Below, piece by piece: positions 29,222-37,931 of a stretch of DNA of 64,000 bases. Both the position numbers and the translations under genes were made by a program. Source of the DNA: Gammaproteobacteria bacterium HGW-Gammaproteobacteria-1 (GTDB taxonomy: Bacteria; Pseudomonadota; Gammaproteobacteria; Thiohalomonadales; Thiohalomonadaceae); assembly GCA_002840095.1 (NCBI GenBank), contig PGZL01000004.1, forward strand, positions 333,494 to 397,493. Reading direction: 5' to 3'. Numbering within the stretch: position 1 is the stretch's first letter; each line of letters starts with the position of its first letter. The notes under the pieces are model-generated. The model saw only the letters and a list, made by a program, of their open reading frames with translations. It searched no databases and was not told the DNA's origin.

Positions 29222-29550
29222 ATAACAACCAGGGACAGACCACGGTTTTCAGTTCTGACGCGTGCGCACAGCGCACGCCTCCCCCGCGATGCCGTCAGGC
29301 GAGCTGTCTTTGACTTTGAAACCCCTTTGGCTCGCCGAGCAACGCAGCCCGGGGCGGAATAGCCCGAAGGGGGCGCGCCATGGATGGCGCGCATTTCTCC
29401 GTCGGCACAAGGACGTGCCGTCGGAGAAACCCGTCCCGGGCGAGTAGCGCAGGGAACCCGCAGGGCGAGACATCGGGGCGGCCTTTTCTTTCGTTAGTTT
29501 CTTTTGGCCGAGCAAAAGAAAGTAACACGTCGTACCAGCGCGCAGCGCAC
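29222..29550 (-). repeat. Long dispersed element, right copy of the cargo-bearing pair
   Basis: This is the complement of the left copy: inner border (complement of GTGGTCTGTCCC) near 29235, CATGGATGGCGCGC core near 29380, and the CTTTCGTTAGTTTCTTTTGGCC segment near 29490. It is closer to the left member of the 6-kb pair than to its own partner, because both lack the 70-base insertion. Confidence 0.85.
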
Positions 29551-29577
29551 TATTGAACACCCCTCATCCTGTCCTTG

Positions 29578-29622
29578 GGTAGTATGTTCCCGACACTACC
29601 AACCGACTACATCCGTGTAGTC
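29578..29622. repeat. Two-hairpin structured repeat, copy 2
   Basis: GGTAGT / ACTACC around the loop ATGTTCCCGAC, then GACTACA / TGTAGTC around TCCG. Compared with 13596-13640 the loops are nearly constant while the stems change on both sides, so pairing is preserved. It lies just outside the right inverted repeat and before the methyltransferase gene end. Confidence 0.7.
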
Positions 29623-29656
29623 GTCTCCCTGAGGGAGAAGGGACCCTTCGTTGATG

Positions 29657-31210
29657 TCAGGTTAATAGTCCCTGTCTAACAAACACCCCCAACAACCTCC
29701 GCACATTCGCCTCAACTGTCGCGGCCATTTTCTTCACATCCGCCTTCTTGCCGTCACCCTCCACCACAACCTCCTCCCGTTCCATCGCCGCCACCATCTC
29801 CTGCACCAACTCCTCCACCGTGCGTGCCCCGTCGAGCAGGCGCGCGAGATGAGCGGCGAAGGCGTCCAGCTGCACGGTGGTATGCCGCACGGTGGCGAGG
29901 TGGCCGAGGTTCAGCGCCGCCTGGGCCTGGGCCAGGGCGTGCAGGCGCGGGCGTTCGCAGATCTCCTTGTCGAAATGCTGCGGCCGCGGGCTGATGCGGA
30001 TCGCCTGATGGGCGAACAGGCTGAACAATTCGCCGAACAGGTGATCGGTCTGCTCGGCGTACTGGCGGCCGCCGTTGGCGGCGGCGATCTGCTGTGCTGC
30101 GCCGACCAGTTCGGCGAAGGGGACGGCGTCGGGATGCACGGCGGCGAGGTGCAGCAGGGCGGCCTTGGTGAGCGGGTGACCGACGTCGTAGTCGTGGTTG
30201 TCGGCGGAGGTGAACTTCTGTTCGCGCGGGCGGCTCAGCTCCACCTTCTTCGGCGGGGTAAGCAGGGCGCTGAAGGCGAAGTTTTCGAACTGCTCCAGCG
30301 CCAGGTCGCGGGTGATGGTGCGATCGCTGCGGCAGAGCAGGGAGCGGCGGAAGTTGCGGTTACGTACGAAGTCCATGTACTGCTCCAGCTCCAGCACGTC
30401 GCCGGCGAATTCCAGCGCCTGTTCGGCAGCCTGGCCCAGAGTGGAGGGGAAGGCGGTGCCCAGTTCCACGTCGCACAGGTATTGCAGGCCGTGTTTGCCG
30501 GCGTCGGCGGCGAACTGGCTGAACAGGAAGGGCTGGTTAATCTCTTCCATGTACTCGTGATAGATGTAGCTGGGGTGCGCCTTGCGCACGGCGGCGATCT
30601 CGCTGCGCAGGTATTTGGCGCTGAGGGCATCGAGGCCTTTGGTGGCACCGTCCATCAGGTCGAACAGCTCATAGGCCTTGTCCAGGCGCGCGCGCGGCGT
30701 CCTGGCGTCGCGGGCGTGGTAGAGCAGCATGTCGCGCAGCATGCCGCGCATGCGCCAGCCGGGCAGGGTGTTGTAGCTGATGTAGGCGATGCCGTTGTCG
30801 CTGAGGAGTTCCCGGCACAGGGCCAGCATCTTTTCGCGCACGACGTCCGGCACCCAGGAATACACGCCGTGGGCGATGATGTAGTCGAACTTCCCCAGTT
30901 CGGCGCCCAGTTCCATGATGTCGCCCTGGCGCACCTCGATGTTGCTCAGACCCAGCGTGCCGATGAGCTTCTGGGCCATGGCCACCTGGCCTGCGGACAG
31001 TTCGATGCCGGTGATCCGCGCCCCGGGCAGGTGGAAGGCCAGGGGAATGATGTTGCCGCCGGTGGCGCAGCCCAGCTCCAGGATGCGCGCCGTTGCCGGC
31101 TCCGGGGCGTCGAGGCCGAACAGGCGGCCCAGCACACACAGGTGATCGGGATGGGTTTCGGCAAAGGGCGTGCTGTCGTAGGGGATGTCGTCGTAGCTGT
31201 CTGCGGTCAT
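29657..31210 (-). CDS. Class I SAM-dependent methyltransferase with methyltransferase regulatory domain
   Basis: A 517-residue protein. The N-terminal Rossmann domain has the SAM-binding ILELGCATGGNIIPLA near 43 and GIELSAGQ near 68. The middle (about 215-300) resembles the 'methyltransferase regulatory domain' found C-terminal to such enzymes, and the last third is helical and winged-helix-like. The substrate is unknown; similar proteins act on diverse small molecules or proteins. It is the last gene of a minus-strand run. Confidence 0.85.
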   Translation of the reverse strand: MTADSYDDIPYDSTPFAETHPDHLCVLGRLFGLDAPEPATARILELGCATGGNIIPLAFHLPGARITGIELSAGQVAMAQKLIGTLGLSNIEVRQGDIMELGAELGKFDYIIAHGVYSWVPDVVREKMLALCRELLSDNGIAYISYNTLPGWRMRGMLRDMLLYHARDARTPRARLDKAYELFDLMDGATKGLDALSAKYLRSEIAAVRKAHPSYIYHEYMEEINQPFLFSQFAADAGKHGLQYLCDVELGTAFPSTLGQAAEQALEFAGDVLELEQYMDFVRNRNFRRSLLCRSDRTITRDLALEQFENFAFSALLTPPKKVELSRPREQKFTSADNHDYDVGHPLTKAALLHLAAVHPDAVPFAELVGAAQQIAAANGGRQYAEQTDHLFGELFSLFAHQAIRISPRPQHFDKEICERPRLHALAQAQAALNLGHLATVRHTTVQLDAFAAHLARLLDGARTVEELVQEMVAAMEREEVVVEGDGKKADVKKMAATVEANVRRLLGVFVRQGLLT

Positions 31211-31227
31211 TTAGGTATCTCAATAAA

Positions 31228-31378
31228 GGCGTTAAACGCAGAGACGCAAAGTACGCGAAGGACGCAAAGCATGTAAGGCAAAACCCGATCAACGCCGAGT
31301 CGCAGAGACGCGGAGGACGCAGAGATGGCTATGGCGTTTCTGAATACTCTCCGCGCCTCTGCGTCTCTGCGTTAGGTT
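31228..31378. repeat. CGCAGAGA-type hairpin repeats, double
   Basis: A degenerate ACGCAAAG run (31233-31270) is followed by a full hairpin: CGCAGAGACGCGGAGGAC from 31301 and TCTCCGCGCCTCTGCGTCTC from 31348. It fills the gap upstream of the methyltransferase gene. Confidence 0.8.
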
Positions 31379-31433
31379 TTTATCATATATGAACTTTGCG
31401 GCCCTTTGCGTTGAAGGCTTTTGATTTTTATTG

Positions 31434-32201
31434 TCAGTCCTTTACCCAGCGGATCTCGCGTGCGGTCTGTTCGCCCACCACCACACCGAGCAGGTGGCGC
31501 GGGATTTCCGCTTCGCTCGGCGAGAGCGGGATGCGGCCGCCCATGATCTCGGCGAACTGCTGCGGATACAGCGGTTGCCTGTCCGGTTCGGCATAGCCGG
31601 CGGGATGGATCGGCTGGTTGGTGGCGAGGTCGTATTTGTCGCCGGCGCCGAACAGGTGCAGCAGTTCGTGGGCGATGATGACGTTGTTCTGCTCGGCCAT
31701 GCGTTCGGAGGCGAAGGCCTGCACCACGCCCACCAGTCCCTTTTGCAGGCCGAGGGAATGATCGAGCCGGTCGCGCTGCGCCGGGTCGTGGTAGACCACG
31801 AACATCTTCATGTTGCCGGGGCCGTCGTAGCTGTCGTTGCGCCACGCCCACCAGCGCAGGTGCAGGCTCCACAGCGCCACTTCCAGCGGCTGGCGCGACG
31901 GCGGCGGGGCCGGCGGCAGGGCATGCACCTGCGGCGCGAGCTGCACTTCCACCGGCTGGGCCACGGCGATACCGTAGTGCCCGCCTTCGCGGGCGAGAAA
32001 CTCGGCGATGCTGGCGTAGGAGTCTTCACTGAGGCTGCGGATATAGGTATCGGTCGCGGCGCTGCCGTCGCCGTTGACGGGATAGACCACCAGCCACTGG
32101 CTGCGGCTCCAGTCGGTGCTGCGCAACTGGGTCAGCCAGGTGGTGGTGCCCACCATGAACAGGATGAACAGCAGGATGGCGATGCGGATTTTGCGGAACA
32201 T
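31434..32201 (-). CDS. Putative membrane-anchored zinc metalloprotease (HExxH)
   Basis: A 255-residue protein with one N-terminal membrane helix (about 7-26) and an extracytoplasmic domain. The zincin motif is IIAHELLHLFGAGDKYD near residue 176: HELLH gives two His ligands and the glutamate base, and the following glycine and aspartate fit a third ligand region. A Pro-rich linker lies near 95-105. No named family was recognised. It ends the pair with the SDR gene, seven bases apart. Confidence 0.7.
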   Translation of the reverse strand: MFRKIRIAILLFILFMVGTTTWLTQLRSTDWSRSQWLVVYPVNGDGSAATDTYIRSLSEDSYASIAEFLAREGGHYGIAVAQPVEVQLAPQVHALPPAPPPSRQPLEVALWSLHLRWWAWRNDSYDGPGNMKMFVVYHDPAQRDRLDHSLGLQKGLVGVVQAFASERMAEQNNVIIAHELLHLFGAGDKYDLATNQPIHPAGYAEPDRQPLYPQQFAEIMGGRIPLSPSEAEIPRHLLGVVVGEQTAREIRWVKD

Positions 32202-32208
32202 GAATGGG

Positions 32209-33072
32209 CTACTTGTTTTCTCCGCGTGAGACGCGGCGCAACACCCAGTCCAGTCCGCCGACCGGCAGCAGGCGCCGGAGCACGGCGAACATCCAGGTGG
32301 GGAAGGTGACGAAGTAGCGCGCCTTGGGGCGCGGCGACTCCAGCGCGTGGATCACTTTGGCCAGCACCGCTTCCGGCGGCAGGGTGAAGGGCGCGGCGGG
32401 GCCGACCTTGGTGAGGCGGTTTTCCATGCGTCGGTAGGTGTCGCGAAAGAAGCTGCTGTCGGCGTCGATGTTCTGCTTGTACTTGGCCATGGCGTTGGCG
32501 CGGAAGCGACTGAGGATCGGGCCGGGTTCCACCAGGGCGACGTGGATGCCGCTGCCGTGCAGCTCCAGGCGCAGGGTGTCGGTGAGTCCTTCCAGGGCGT
32601 ACTTGCTGGCGTTGTAGGCGCCGCGGAAGGGCAGGGCCACCAGGCCTAGCAGGGAGCTGTTGTGCACGATGCGGCCGTGGCCCTGGCGACGCATCACCTC
32701 GATGGCGCGGCAGGTGAGCTCATGGGTGCCGAACAGGTTGGTCTCGAACTGCTCGCGCAACACGGCACGGCCCAGGTCTTCCACCGCGCCCGGCTGGCCG
32801 TAGGCGCCGTTGTTGAACAGGGCGTCCAGGGTGCCGCCGCTGCGGCGCAGCACTTCGTCCATGGCGGCGTGGATCGAGGCGGAGTCGGCCAGATCCAGAA
32901 GCAGGGATTCCAGGCCCAACTGCGTCAGCCGTTCCACGTCCGCCGTCTTGCGGGCGGTGGCGAACACGCGCCAGCCGCGGGCCTGCAAACCCTGCGCGAC
33001 GCACAGGCCGATGCCGCTGGAGCAGCCGGTGATGAGGATGGTCTTGCCGGAGGCGGGTGCGTTCTTGGACAT
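32209..33072 (-). CDS. Short-chain dehydrogenase/reductase (SDR family)
   Basis: A 287-residue classical SDR. The cofactor-binding GCSSGIG lies near residue 16, a FNNGAYGQPG (NNxG variant) near 86, the catalytic serine in HNSSLLG near 137 and YNASK near 153. The Arg near the end of beta-2 (ATARK) suggests NADP(H). It is the type often annotated as retinol/3-oxoacyl reductase-like, with an undefined substrate. Confidence 0.88.
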   Translation of the reverse strand: MSKNAPASGKTILITGCSSGIGLCVAQGLQARGWRVFATARKTADVERLTQLGLESLLLDLADSASIHAAMDEVLRRSGGTLDALFNNGAYGQPGAVEDLGRAVLREQFETNLFGTHELTCRAIEVMRRQGHGRIVHNSSLLGLVALPFRGAYNASKYALEGLTDTLRLELHGSGIHVALVEPGPILSRFRANAMAKYKQNIDADSSFFRDTYRRMENRLTKVGPAAPFTLPPEAVLAKVIHALESPRPKARYFVTFPTWMFAVLRRLLPVGGLDWVLRRVSRGENK

Positions 33073-33086
33073 GGCGCCAGTTTACC

Positions 33087-34226
33087 TCAGCCGAGGGTGT
33101 CTTCCTTGAATTCGGCCTGGATCCGTTCCACCTGCCCGAGGTTGCGGGCCAGGGCGTCGACGCAGTCGCTGTCCAGGATGTGGCCGCTCATGCATTGCAG
33201 CGCCTCCAGGGCGTCGGCGTTGTTCCACGCCTCCTTGTATGGGCGGCGGCTGGTCAGGGCGTCGAAAATGTCGGCGACGGCGACGATACGCGCCTCGATG
33301 GGAATGTCTTCACCCTTGAGCCCGCGCGGGTAGCCGCTGCCGTTCAGCGCCTCGTGGTGCAGCTCGGTGATGTTGCGCAGCATGCCGCCGTGTTCCAGAT
33401 CGTGCAGCTTGAAGTTTTCCAGCATGGTTTCGATAAGCTCCAGCCCCTTGCTGGTGTGGGTTTTCATCACGTCGAACTCGTCGGCGCTGAGCTTGGCCTG
33501 CTTGAGCAGGATGTTGTCGGGGATGGCAATCTTGCCGATGTCGTGCAGCGGGGCAAACATGAAGATATGTTCGATGAAGCTGTCGTCCAGGCCGTATTTG
33601 TCGGCCAGATGCACGGCGATGATGCGGGTGTAGCGCGACATCCGATCGAGATGGCTGCCGGTTTCGTTGTCGCGGTGGCGGGTGATGTCGCGCGCGGTGA
33701 CGATGGCGTCGGCCAGGTTCTGCATCTTTTGCAGTTCGTGGATCACGGTCAGCGATAGCAGGTGGCCGAACAGGTCGAGCTGGTGCAGGACATCTTCCGT
33801 CAGCACGCCGCGTTCATGGGAATTGAAAAAGACGAATCCGCGGAAAACGCCGCTCTGATACATCGGCATGGTGTAGCTGGCGCCGAAGCCGTGAGCCAGC
33901 AGGCGCCGGCTGTGCTCGTGCGGGCTGTCGGCGAAGATGGCCAGGTCGTTGACCACGCGCGGTTTGCCCTGCTCCACGATCTGGCGCAGGGTGGCGCTGT
34001 CCGCCAGCTGTGCCGAGTAATGACGCAAAGGCGTGTCGCCTTCGCTGCTGTAGATGAAGGTTCGCAGCAAATCGGTCTTGTCGTCGTACAGGGCGACGGC
34101 AATGCGGTGGATCGACTGGCAGTGGGCGGCCACAGCCTGGTGCAGTGCCGCGAGCTTGTCGGCCAGGGGTTTGTTCTCGTTGAGGAAGCCCAACGAGTCG
34201 TCGCGTAGGTAGATGGCGTTTTGCAC
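33087..34226 (-). CDS. HD-GYP domain phosphodiesterase with GAF sensor
   Basis: A 379-residue signalling protein. The N-terminal half (about 20-165) has a GAF-like fold. The C-terminal half is an HD-GYP domain with FAPLHDIGKIAIPD near 228 (HD pair), HTSKGLELIE near 260, and ELHHEALNGSGYPRGLKG near 292 (GYP). HD-GYP enzymes hydrolyse cyclic di-GMP to GMP, lowering the second messenger for attached growth. Translation starts at a GTG with no strong Shine-Dalgarno. It may be in one transcription unit with the SDR and protease genes. Confidence 0.92.
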   Translation of the reverse strand: MQNAIYLRDDSLGFLNENKPLADKLAALHQAVAAHCQSIHRIAVALYDDKTDLLRTFIYSSEGDTPLRHYSAQLADSATLRQIVEQGKPRVVNDLAIFADSPHEHSRRLLAHGFGASYTMPMYQSGVFRGFVFFNSHERGVLTEDVLHQLDLFGHLLSLTVIHELQKMQNLADAIVTARDITRHRDNETGSHLDRMSRYTRIIAVHLADKYGLDDSFIEHIFMFAPLHDIGKIAIPDNILLKQAKLSADEFDVMKTHTSKGLELIETMLENFKLHDLEHGGMLRNITELHHEALNGSGYPRGLKGEDIPIEARIVAVADIFDALTSRRPYKEAWNNADALEALQCMSGHILDSDCVDALARNLGQVERIQAEFKEDTLG

Positions 34227-34392
34227 AGTGTCGTCCGCACGTGTATCGCCGGTCCATTCCCTGGCGCGTTCCCGGTGGGCGGGAACGGGGCATGTTTTCC
34301 TGGGGTAACCCCGGCGTTGTTGTTATGTGTATCCTCTGGGGTTTTATACCAGTTGTGGTGCCGCCAGAGCCAGCGGCTTTTGCGCTCGGGGG

Positions 34393-35052
34393 TCAGGCCA
34401 GCAGGACCGCGACGATGCCGGTGATGAAGATGCCGTCGAAGGTACCTGCGCCGCCGATGGAGGCTACCGGTGCGCCGATGTGGCGGATGTCCTTCAGGCG
34501 CAGCAGGTCGGCGCCGATCAGCACGCCGAGAGTGCCGCTGATGTAGGCCAGCGGCGCGCTCTGTTCCGGATTGAGCAGGATGGCCACCAGGGCCGCGCTG
34601 ATCGGGGCGATGAACACCGGCATGCCGATGCCGAGGCCGGCGATGGGACGGCTCATGTAATAGCTGACGGTGGCGATGGCGGCGATGCCGAAGAGGGCGT
34701 CGAACAGGGGCAACGGGTTGTTGAGCAGCAGGTAGAGGGAAAAGGTGAGCGGGATCAGGCAGCCGCCGGCATTGACCGCGATCAGGGTGCGGCCGGTGAA
34801 GGGCGGCAGCTGGACCGGCCAGAAGGTGGGCAGGGGCGGCGGCTCCGGCGGCTGTTCGGCACGCACCGAGAACAGCGGCAGGTTGATCATGCTGCCGGCC
34901 AGGGAGCTGAACAGCAGAAGAAAGGCCGCCTGCTGCGACAGGCCCAGCTTGTCGAAGGCGATACTCACCAGACCCACCTGCAGCACGCCGAGCAGGAAGG
35001 CGACGGCGACGATGAACAGCAGCAGTTTGTGGGGCGAGCGGAACGGGGACAT
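34393..35052 (-). CDS. DUF1614 membrane protein
   Basis: A 219-residue protein with about six hydrophobic helices, including IAVNAGGCLIPLTFSLYLLL near 91 and the C-terminal IGGAGTFDGIFITGIVAVLLA. Those glycine-rich blocks mark DUF1614, whose function is unknown. It lies downstream of the PRPP synthetase and phosphorylase genes and may belong to that operon. A 155-base gap holds a CGCAGAGA hairpin. Confidence 0.85.
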   Translation of the reverse strand: MSPFRSPHKLLLFIVAVAFLLGVLQVGLVSIAFDKLGLSQQAAFLLLFSSLAGSMINLPLFSVRAEQPPEPPPLPTFWPVQLPPFTGRTLIAVNAGGCLIPLTFSLYLLLNNPLPLFDALFGIAAIATVSYYMSRPIAGLGIGMPVFIAPISAALVAILLNPEQSAPLAYISGTLGVLIGADLLRLKDIRHIGAPVASIGGAGTFDGIFITGIVAVLLA

Positions 35053-35097
35053 GGCGGCCTGTGTTCAGTGTACCGGCGCCAAGCACTTCCAATACTC

Positions 35098-35172
35098 GAC
35101 GCAGAGGCGCAGAGGCGCAGAGATCATGAATGCTATTTCTCTGCGACCTTCGCGCCTCTGCGTCTCGGCGTT
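35098..35172. repeat. CGCAGAGA-type hairpin repeat
   Basis: CGACGCAGAGGCGCAGAGGC at 35098 faces CGCGCCTCTGCGTCTCGGCG ending at 35172. It lies between the DUF1614 and PRPP synthetase genes. Confidence 0.8.
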
Positions 35173-35207
35173 GGATGTTTTCAATTGGGCGTCTCTGCGG
35201 CAGGTGT

Positions 35208-36086
35208 TCAGGATTTCAGGCCGCGCACCGCCGCGGCGAGCAGCGGCGCCAGGTGGATGACGTTGCTGGGATGGCTGATGCTGTCGGCGCTCCAGATCTG
35301 TTCGATGCCGGCCTCCTGCAACTGGCGCGTGGCGTCGTCGGCGAATAGGGCGTGGGTGACCAGGCAGTGGATGGCGCCGGCGCCGCGGAACTTGAGCTGG
35401 CTGGCCACGGCGATGAGGGTGCGGCCGGTGCTGGCCATGTCGTCCACCAGCACGATGGTGCGGTCCTGATAGCTCACATCCGGCAACTTGGTGCGCACGC
35501 TGCGATCGCCCAGCCGCTCCTTGGTGGCGACGGCGTATTCGAGCCCGGCCGGTTCGGCCATGGCGCGCACCCATTGTTCCGATTCGGCGTCGGGGCCGAT
35601 GAGCATGGGGTTCTGCACGTGCTGGGCCAGGAATTCGATCATCGCCGGGGCGGCGGTGAGGGCGACGGCGTCGCCGCGCGGAATCGCCTGCTCCAGGCGT
35701 TCGATGCGATGCAGGTGCGGGTCGACGGTGATGACGGCGTCGAATAGCTCGGCGAGAAAGGCGCCGATGATTTTCTGGCTCACCGCCTCGCCGGCATGAA
35801 AGGCGATGTCCTGGCGCATGTAGCACAGATAGGGCGCCACCAGGATGACGCGGCGGACGCCCATTTCGCGCGCGGTGCGCGCGATGAGCAGCAGCTCCAC
35901 CAGCTTGTCGTTGGGGCGATCGAGGCTGCGGCAGACGACGATCTGTTCCGGCAGCGGCGACGGCAGGGTGACCTTGCTTTCGCCGTCGGGGAAGCGGTGG
36001 ATTTCCACCAGCGCGAAGGGCAGGCCGAGGGCGTCGGCCAGGCGCCGCCCCTGCGTCTCGTAGTCGTGAAAGCCAAGTAGCAACAT
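35208..36086 (-). CDS. Ribose-phosphate pyrophosphokinase (PRPP synthetase) paralogue
   Basis: A 292-residue phosphoribosyltransferase-fold protein that makes PRPP from ribose 5-phosphate and ATP. It shows HRFPDGESKV near 34, VAPYLCYMRQDIAFH near 94 (flexible loop), VDPHLHRIE near 125 and the PRPP-binding VLVDDMASTGRTL near 212. It is shorter and more divergent than the housekeeping Prs, so it is likely a special-purpose paralogue. The start at 36086 fits homologues (MLLLGFHDYE); a start at 36101 is also possible. It is downstream of an AMP-phosphorylase-like gene. Confidence 0.88.
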   Translation of the reverse strand: MLLLGFHDYETQGRRLADALGLPFALVEIHRFPDGESKVTLPSPLPEQIVVCRSLDRPNDKLVELLLIARTAREMGVRRVILVAPYLCYMRQDIAFHAGEAVSQKIIGAFLAELFDAVITVDPHLHRIERLEQAIPRGDAVALTAAPAMIEFLAQHVQNPMLIGPDAESEQWVRAMAEPAGLEYAVATKERLGDRSVRTKLPDVSYQDRTIVLVDDMASTGRTLIAVASQLKFRGAGAIHCLVTHALFADDATRQLQEAGIEQIWSADSISHPSNVIHLAPLLAAAVRGLKS

Positions 36087-36106
36087 TTCGTTTAAAACCA
36101 TACTGC

Positions 36107-36239
36107 CGCGGAGGCGCAGCGGCGCGGAGTGTTCAAGGCGATGATCGGCGACGACTCGGGGTGCGGCGATTCGGAATCATCTCGATGCGAAATCGTTTTG
36201 GTCACACTGAACATGTTTTCTCCGTGTCTCTGCGGCAAA
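36107..36239. repeat. Degenerate CGCAGAGA-type repeat
   Basis: The left arm GCCGCGGAGGCGCAGCGGCG (36106) and the right arm TCTCCGTGTCTCTGCGGCA (36218) are partly complementary over a long loop of about 90 bases. It lies between the PRPP synthetase and phosphorylase genes. Confidence 0.6.
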
Positions 36240-36250
36240 CCGGTTTCCGC

Positions 36251-37807
36251 TCACAGTTCCATGTAGGACTTGGCCACTTCGTCGGGGTTGCCGATGAGGT
36301 AGCCGCTGTTCTGATCGGTGAGGGCGCGGGCGAAGGCGTAGTCGGATTTGTATTCCGCGTAGACGCGGTACAGCGGCTCGCCCCTGGTCACTGCGTCACC
36401 CAGCTTCTTCAGCATGTCGACCCCGGCGCCCTTGTCGATGGGCGCGCCGGCCAGCCGCGCCACCTTGGCCACCACATAATTGTCGATGCTGGTGACCACG
36501 CCGTCCTGCGGCGCGCATACGTCGTAGGTGAGCTGGCCGGGCAGGCACTGCACGGTCTGCCGGCCCTGGGCCTCGATGATCTCTTCCATCTTCTTCAGGG
36601 CGCGTCCCGAATCGAGGATGTCGCGGGCGATGGCGTAGCCGTAGCCGCCGCGCACGTCCGGATCGAATTCCAGCAGGCGACCGGCCAGGCGCAGCGCCTT
36701 CTGCCGCAGGTCGGACGGCGCCTCCGGATCGTTGTTCAACACCTGCATCACGTCGCGCGCCTCCAGCACCGGGCCGATGCCGCGGCCCACCGGCTGGCTG
36801 CCGTCGGTGATGATCACTTCCAGGTGGATGCCCATGCGGTCACCGGTGTATTCGAACAGCTTGCGCAGTTGCAGCGCTTCACGCATGTGGCGCACCTTGG
36901 CGGTGGGGCCGACCGGGATGTCGATGAGCAGGTGGGTGGAACCGGCGGCCAGTTTCTTCGACAGGATGGAGGCGATCATCTGGCCTTGCGAGTCGATGCC
37001 CAGCGGTCGCTCAACGGAGATCAAAATGTCGTCCGCCGGCGCCAGCCGCGCGGTGCCGCCCCAGGCCAGGCAGGCGCGGTGGGCATGCACGATTTCACGC
37101 AGTTGCTTCGGTGACAGATCGACGCGGGCCAGCACCTCCATGGTGTCCGAGGTGCCGGCCGGCGAGGTGATGGCGCGGCTGGAGGTCTTGGGCATCAGCA
37201 TGCCGTGGGCGGCGACGATGGGCACCACCAGCATGGAGGTGCGGTTGCCGGGCAGGCCGCCGATGCAGTGCTTGTCGGCCACCACGGCCTCGTGCCAGTC
37301 GATGCGTTCGCCCGACTCGGTCATGGCGCGGGTCAGGTGCAGGATCTCCTCGCGGTCCAGGTTGTTCTGGCCGGAGGCCACCAGGAAGGCCGCCATCTCC
37401 ATCTTGGAATAGCGGTTGTTGACGATGTCCTGGGTGATGGCCTGGAATTCGTTCAGGCGCAGGCGGCTGCCGGCGATTTTGCGCCGCACCGCGTCCATGG
37501 ACGGCGGCGGCTCGGCCTGCGCCACCGTGGCGCTGTGGCCGGCGGACAGGTCGAGCTGGTCGAAGGCCTGCTCCGACAGGCCCAGCTCGCAGGGGTCGAC
37601 GATATTGGTGTCGTCCACCACGTTGAGCACGGCGAAGATCTTTTTGCCGTTGGCGCTGATCTCCACCTTGGTCAGGGCCTGGAAACCCTCGGCCCGGTAG
37701 ATCTCGCACTCGCGGTGCATATAGGCCACGTTTTCGCGGTAGGTGTCGATGGCGACGCGGCGCAGTTTGAGGGTATCAGGGGCGGGGGCGGATTTCTTTT
37801 TGGTCAT
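36251..37807 (-). CDS. AMP phosphorylase / thymidine phosphorylase family protein
   Basis: A 518-residue enzyme of the DeoA-like superfamily. It has the N-terminal extra domain (about 1-85) typical of archaeal AMP phosphorylases, then the nucleoside phosphorylase core with [19 protein letters not shown] near 205 and [19 protein letters not shown] near 227, the substrate and phosphate-binding block. In archaea it converts NMP and phosphate to ribose 1,5-bisphosphate and base; many bacterial members are annotated only as putative thymidine phosphorylase. Next to a PRPP synthetase it suggests nucleotide recycling. Bacterial substrate not proven. Confidence 0.88.
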   Translation of the reverse strand: MTKKKSAPAPDTLKLRRVAIDTYRENVAYMHRECEIYRAEGFQALTKVEISANGKKIFAVLNVVDDTNIVDPCELGLSEQAFDQLDLSAGHSATVAQAEPPPSMDAVRRKIAGSRLRLNEFQAITQDIVNNRYSKMEMAAFLVASGQNNLDREEILHLTRAMTESGERIDWHEAVVADKHCIGGLPGNRTSMLVVPIVAAHGMLMPKTSSRAITSPAGTSDTMEVLARVDLSPKQLREIVHAHRACLAWGGTARLAPADDILISVERPLGIDSQGQMIASILSKKLAAGSTHLLIDIPVGPTAKVRHMREALQLRKLFEYTGDRMGIHLEVIITDGSQPVGRGIGPVLEARDVMQVLNNDPEAPSDLRQKALRLAGRLLEFDPDVRGGYGYAIARDILDSGRALKKMEEIIEAQGRQTVQCLPGQLTYDVCAPQDGVVTSIDNYVVAKVARLAGAPIDKGAGVDMLKKLGDAVTRGEPLYRVYAEYKSDYAFARALTDQNSGYLIGNPDEVAKSYMEL

Positions 37808-37832
37808 GGCCGAACGATATCACAAGGTTTCG

Positions 37833-37931
37833 GAAATTGGTGCAGGAGCCGGGTCCTCTCGGCGAATGACGTGCCGCGGGCGAAACGTTGCCGGGGATAG
37901 CGGTCGTTTCGCCCACGGAGTGGGCTCCTAC
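37833..37931. repeat. GGAGCC...GGCTCC hairpin repeat
   Basis: GCAGGAGCCGGGTCCTCTCG at 37833 and CCCACGGAGTGGGCTCCTAC ending at 37931, with an inner GGGCGAAACG / CGTTTCGCCC stem. The last bases supply the TAG stop of the ABC exporter on the minus strand. Related pieces are at 23.37-23.43 kb. Confidence 0.8.

Larger units (their letters stand above)
27135..29550. mobile_element. Candidate composite element: long inverted repeats around two genes
   Basis: Two approximately 300-base copies of the dispersed element seen at 6 kb face each other (27135-27519 and 29222-29550) and enclose two minus-strand genes that are visibly richer in A+T than the genes on either side. The inverted identity extends beyond the element core to a shared inner border (GTGGTCTGTCCC at 27493 and its complement near 29235). 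No transposase or recombinase is present and no target duplication was identified, so mobility is inference. Confidence 0.4.

Noticed and set aside
27135..29550. Integron or IS-based composite transposon
   Set aside because: No integrase, attC-like site, transposase or target duplication could be seen; only the inverted repeats support mobility.
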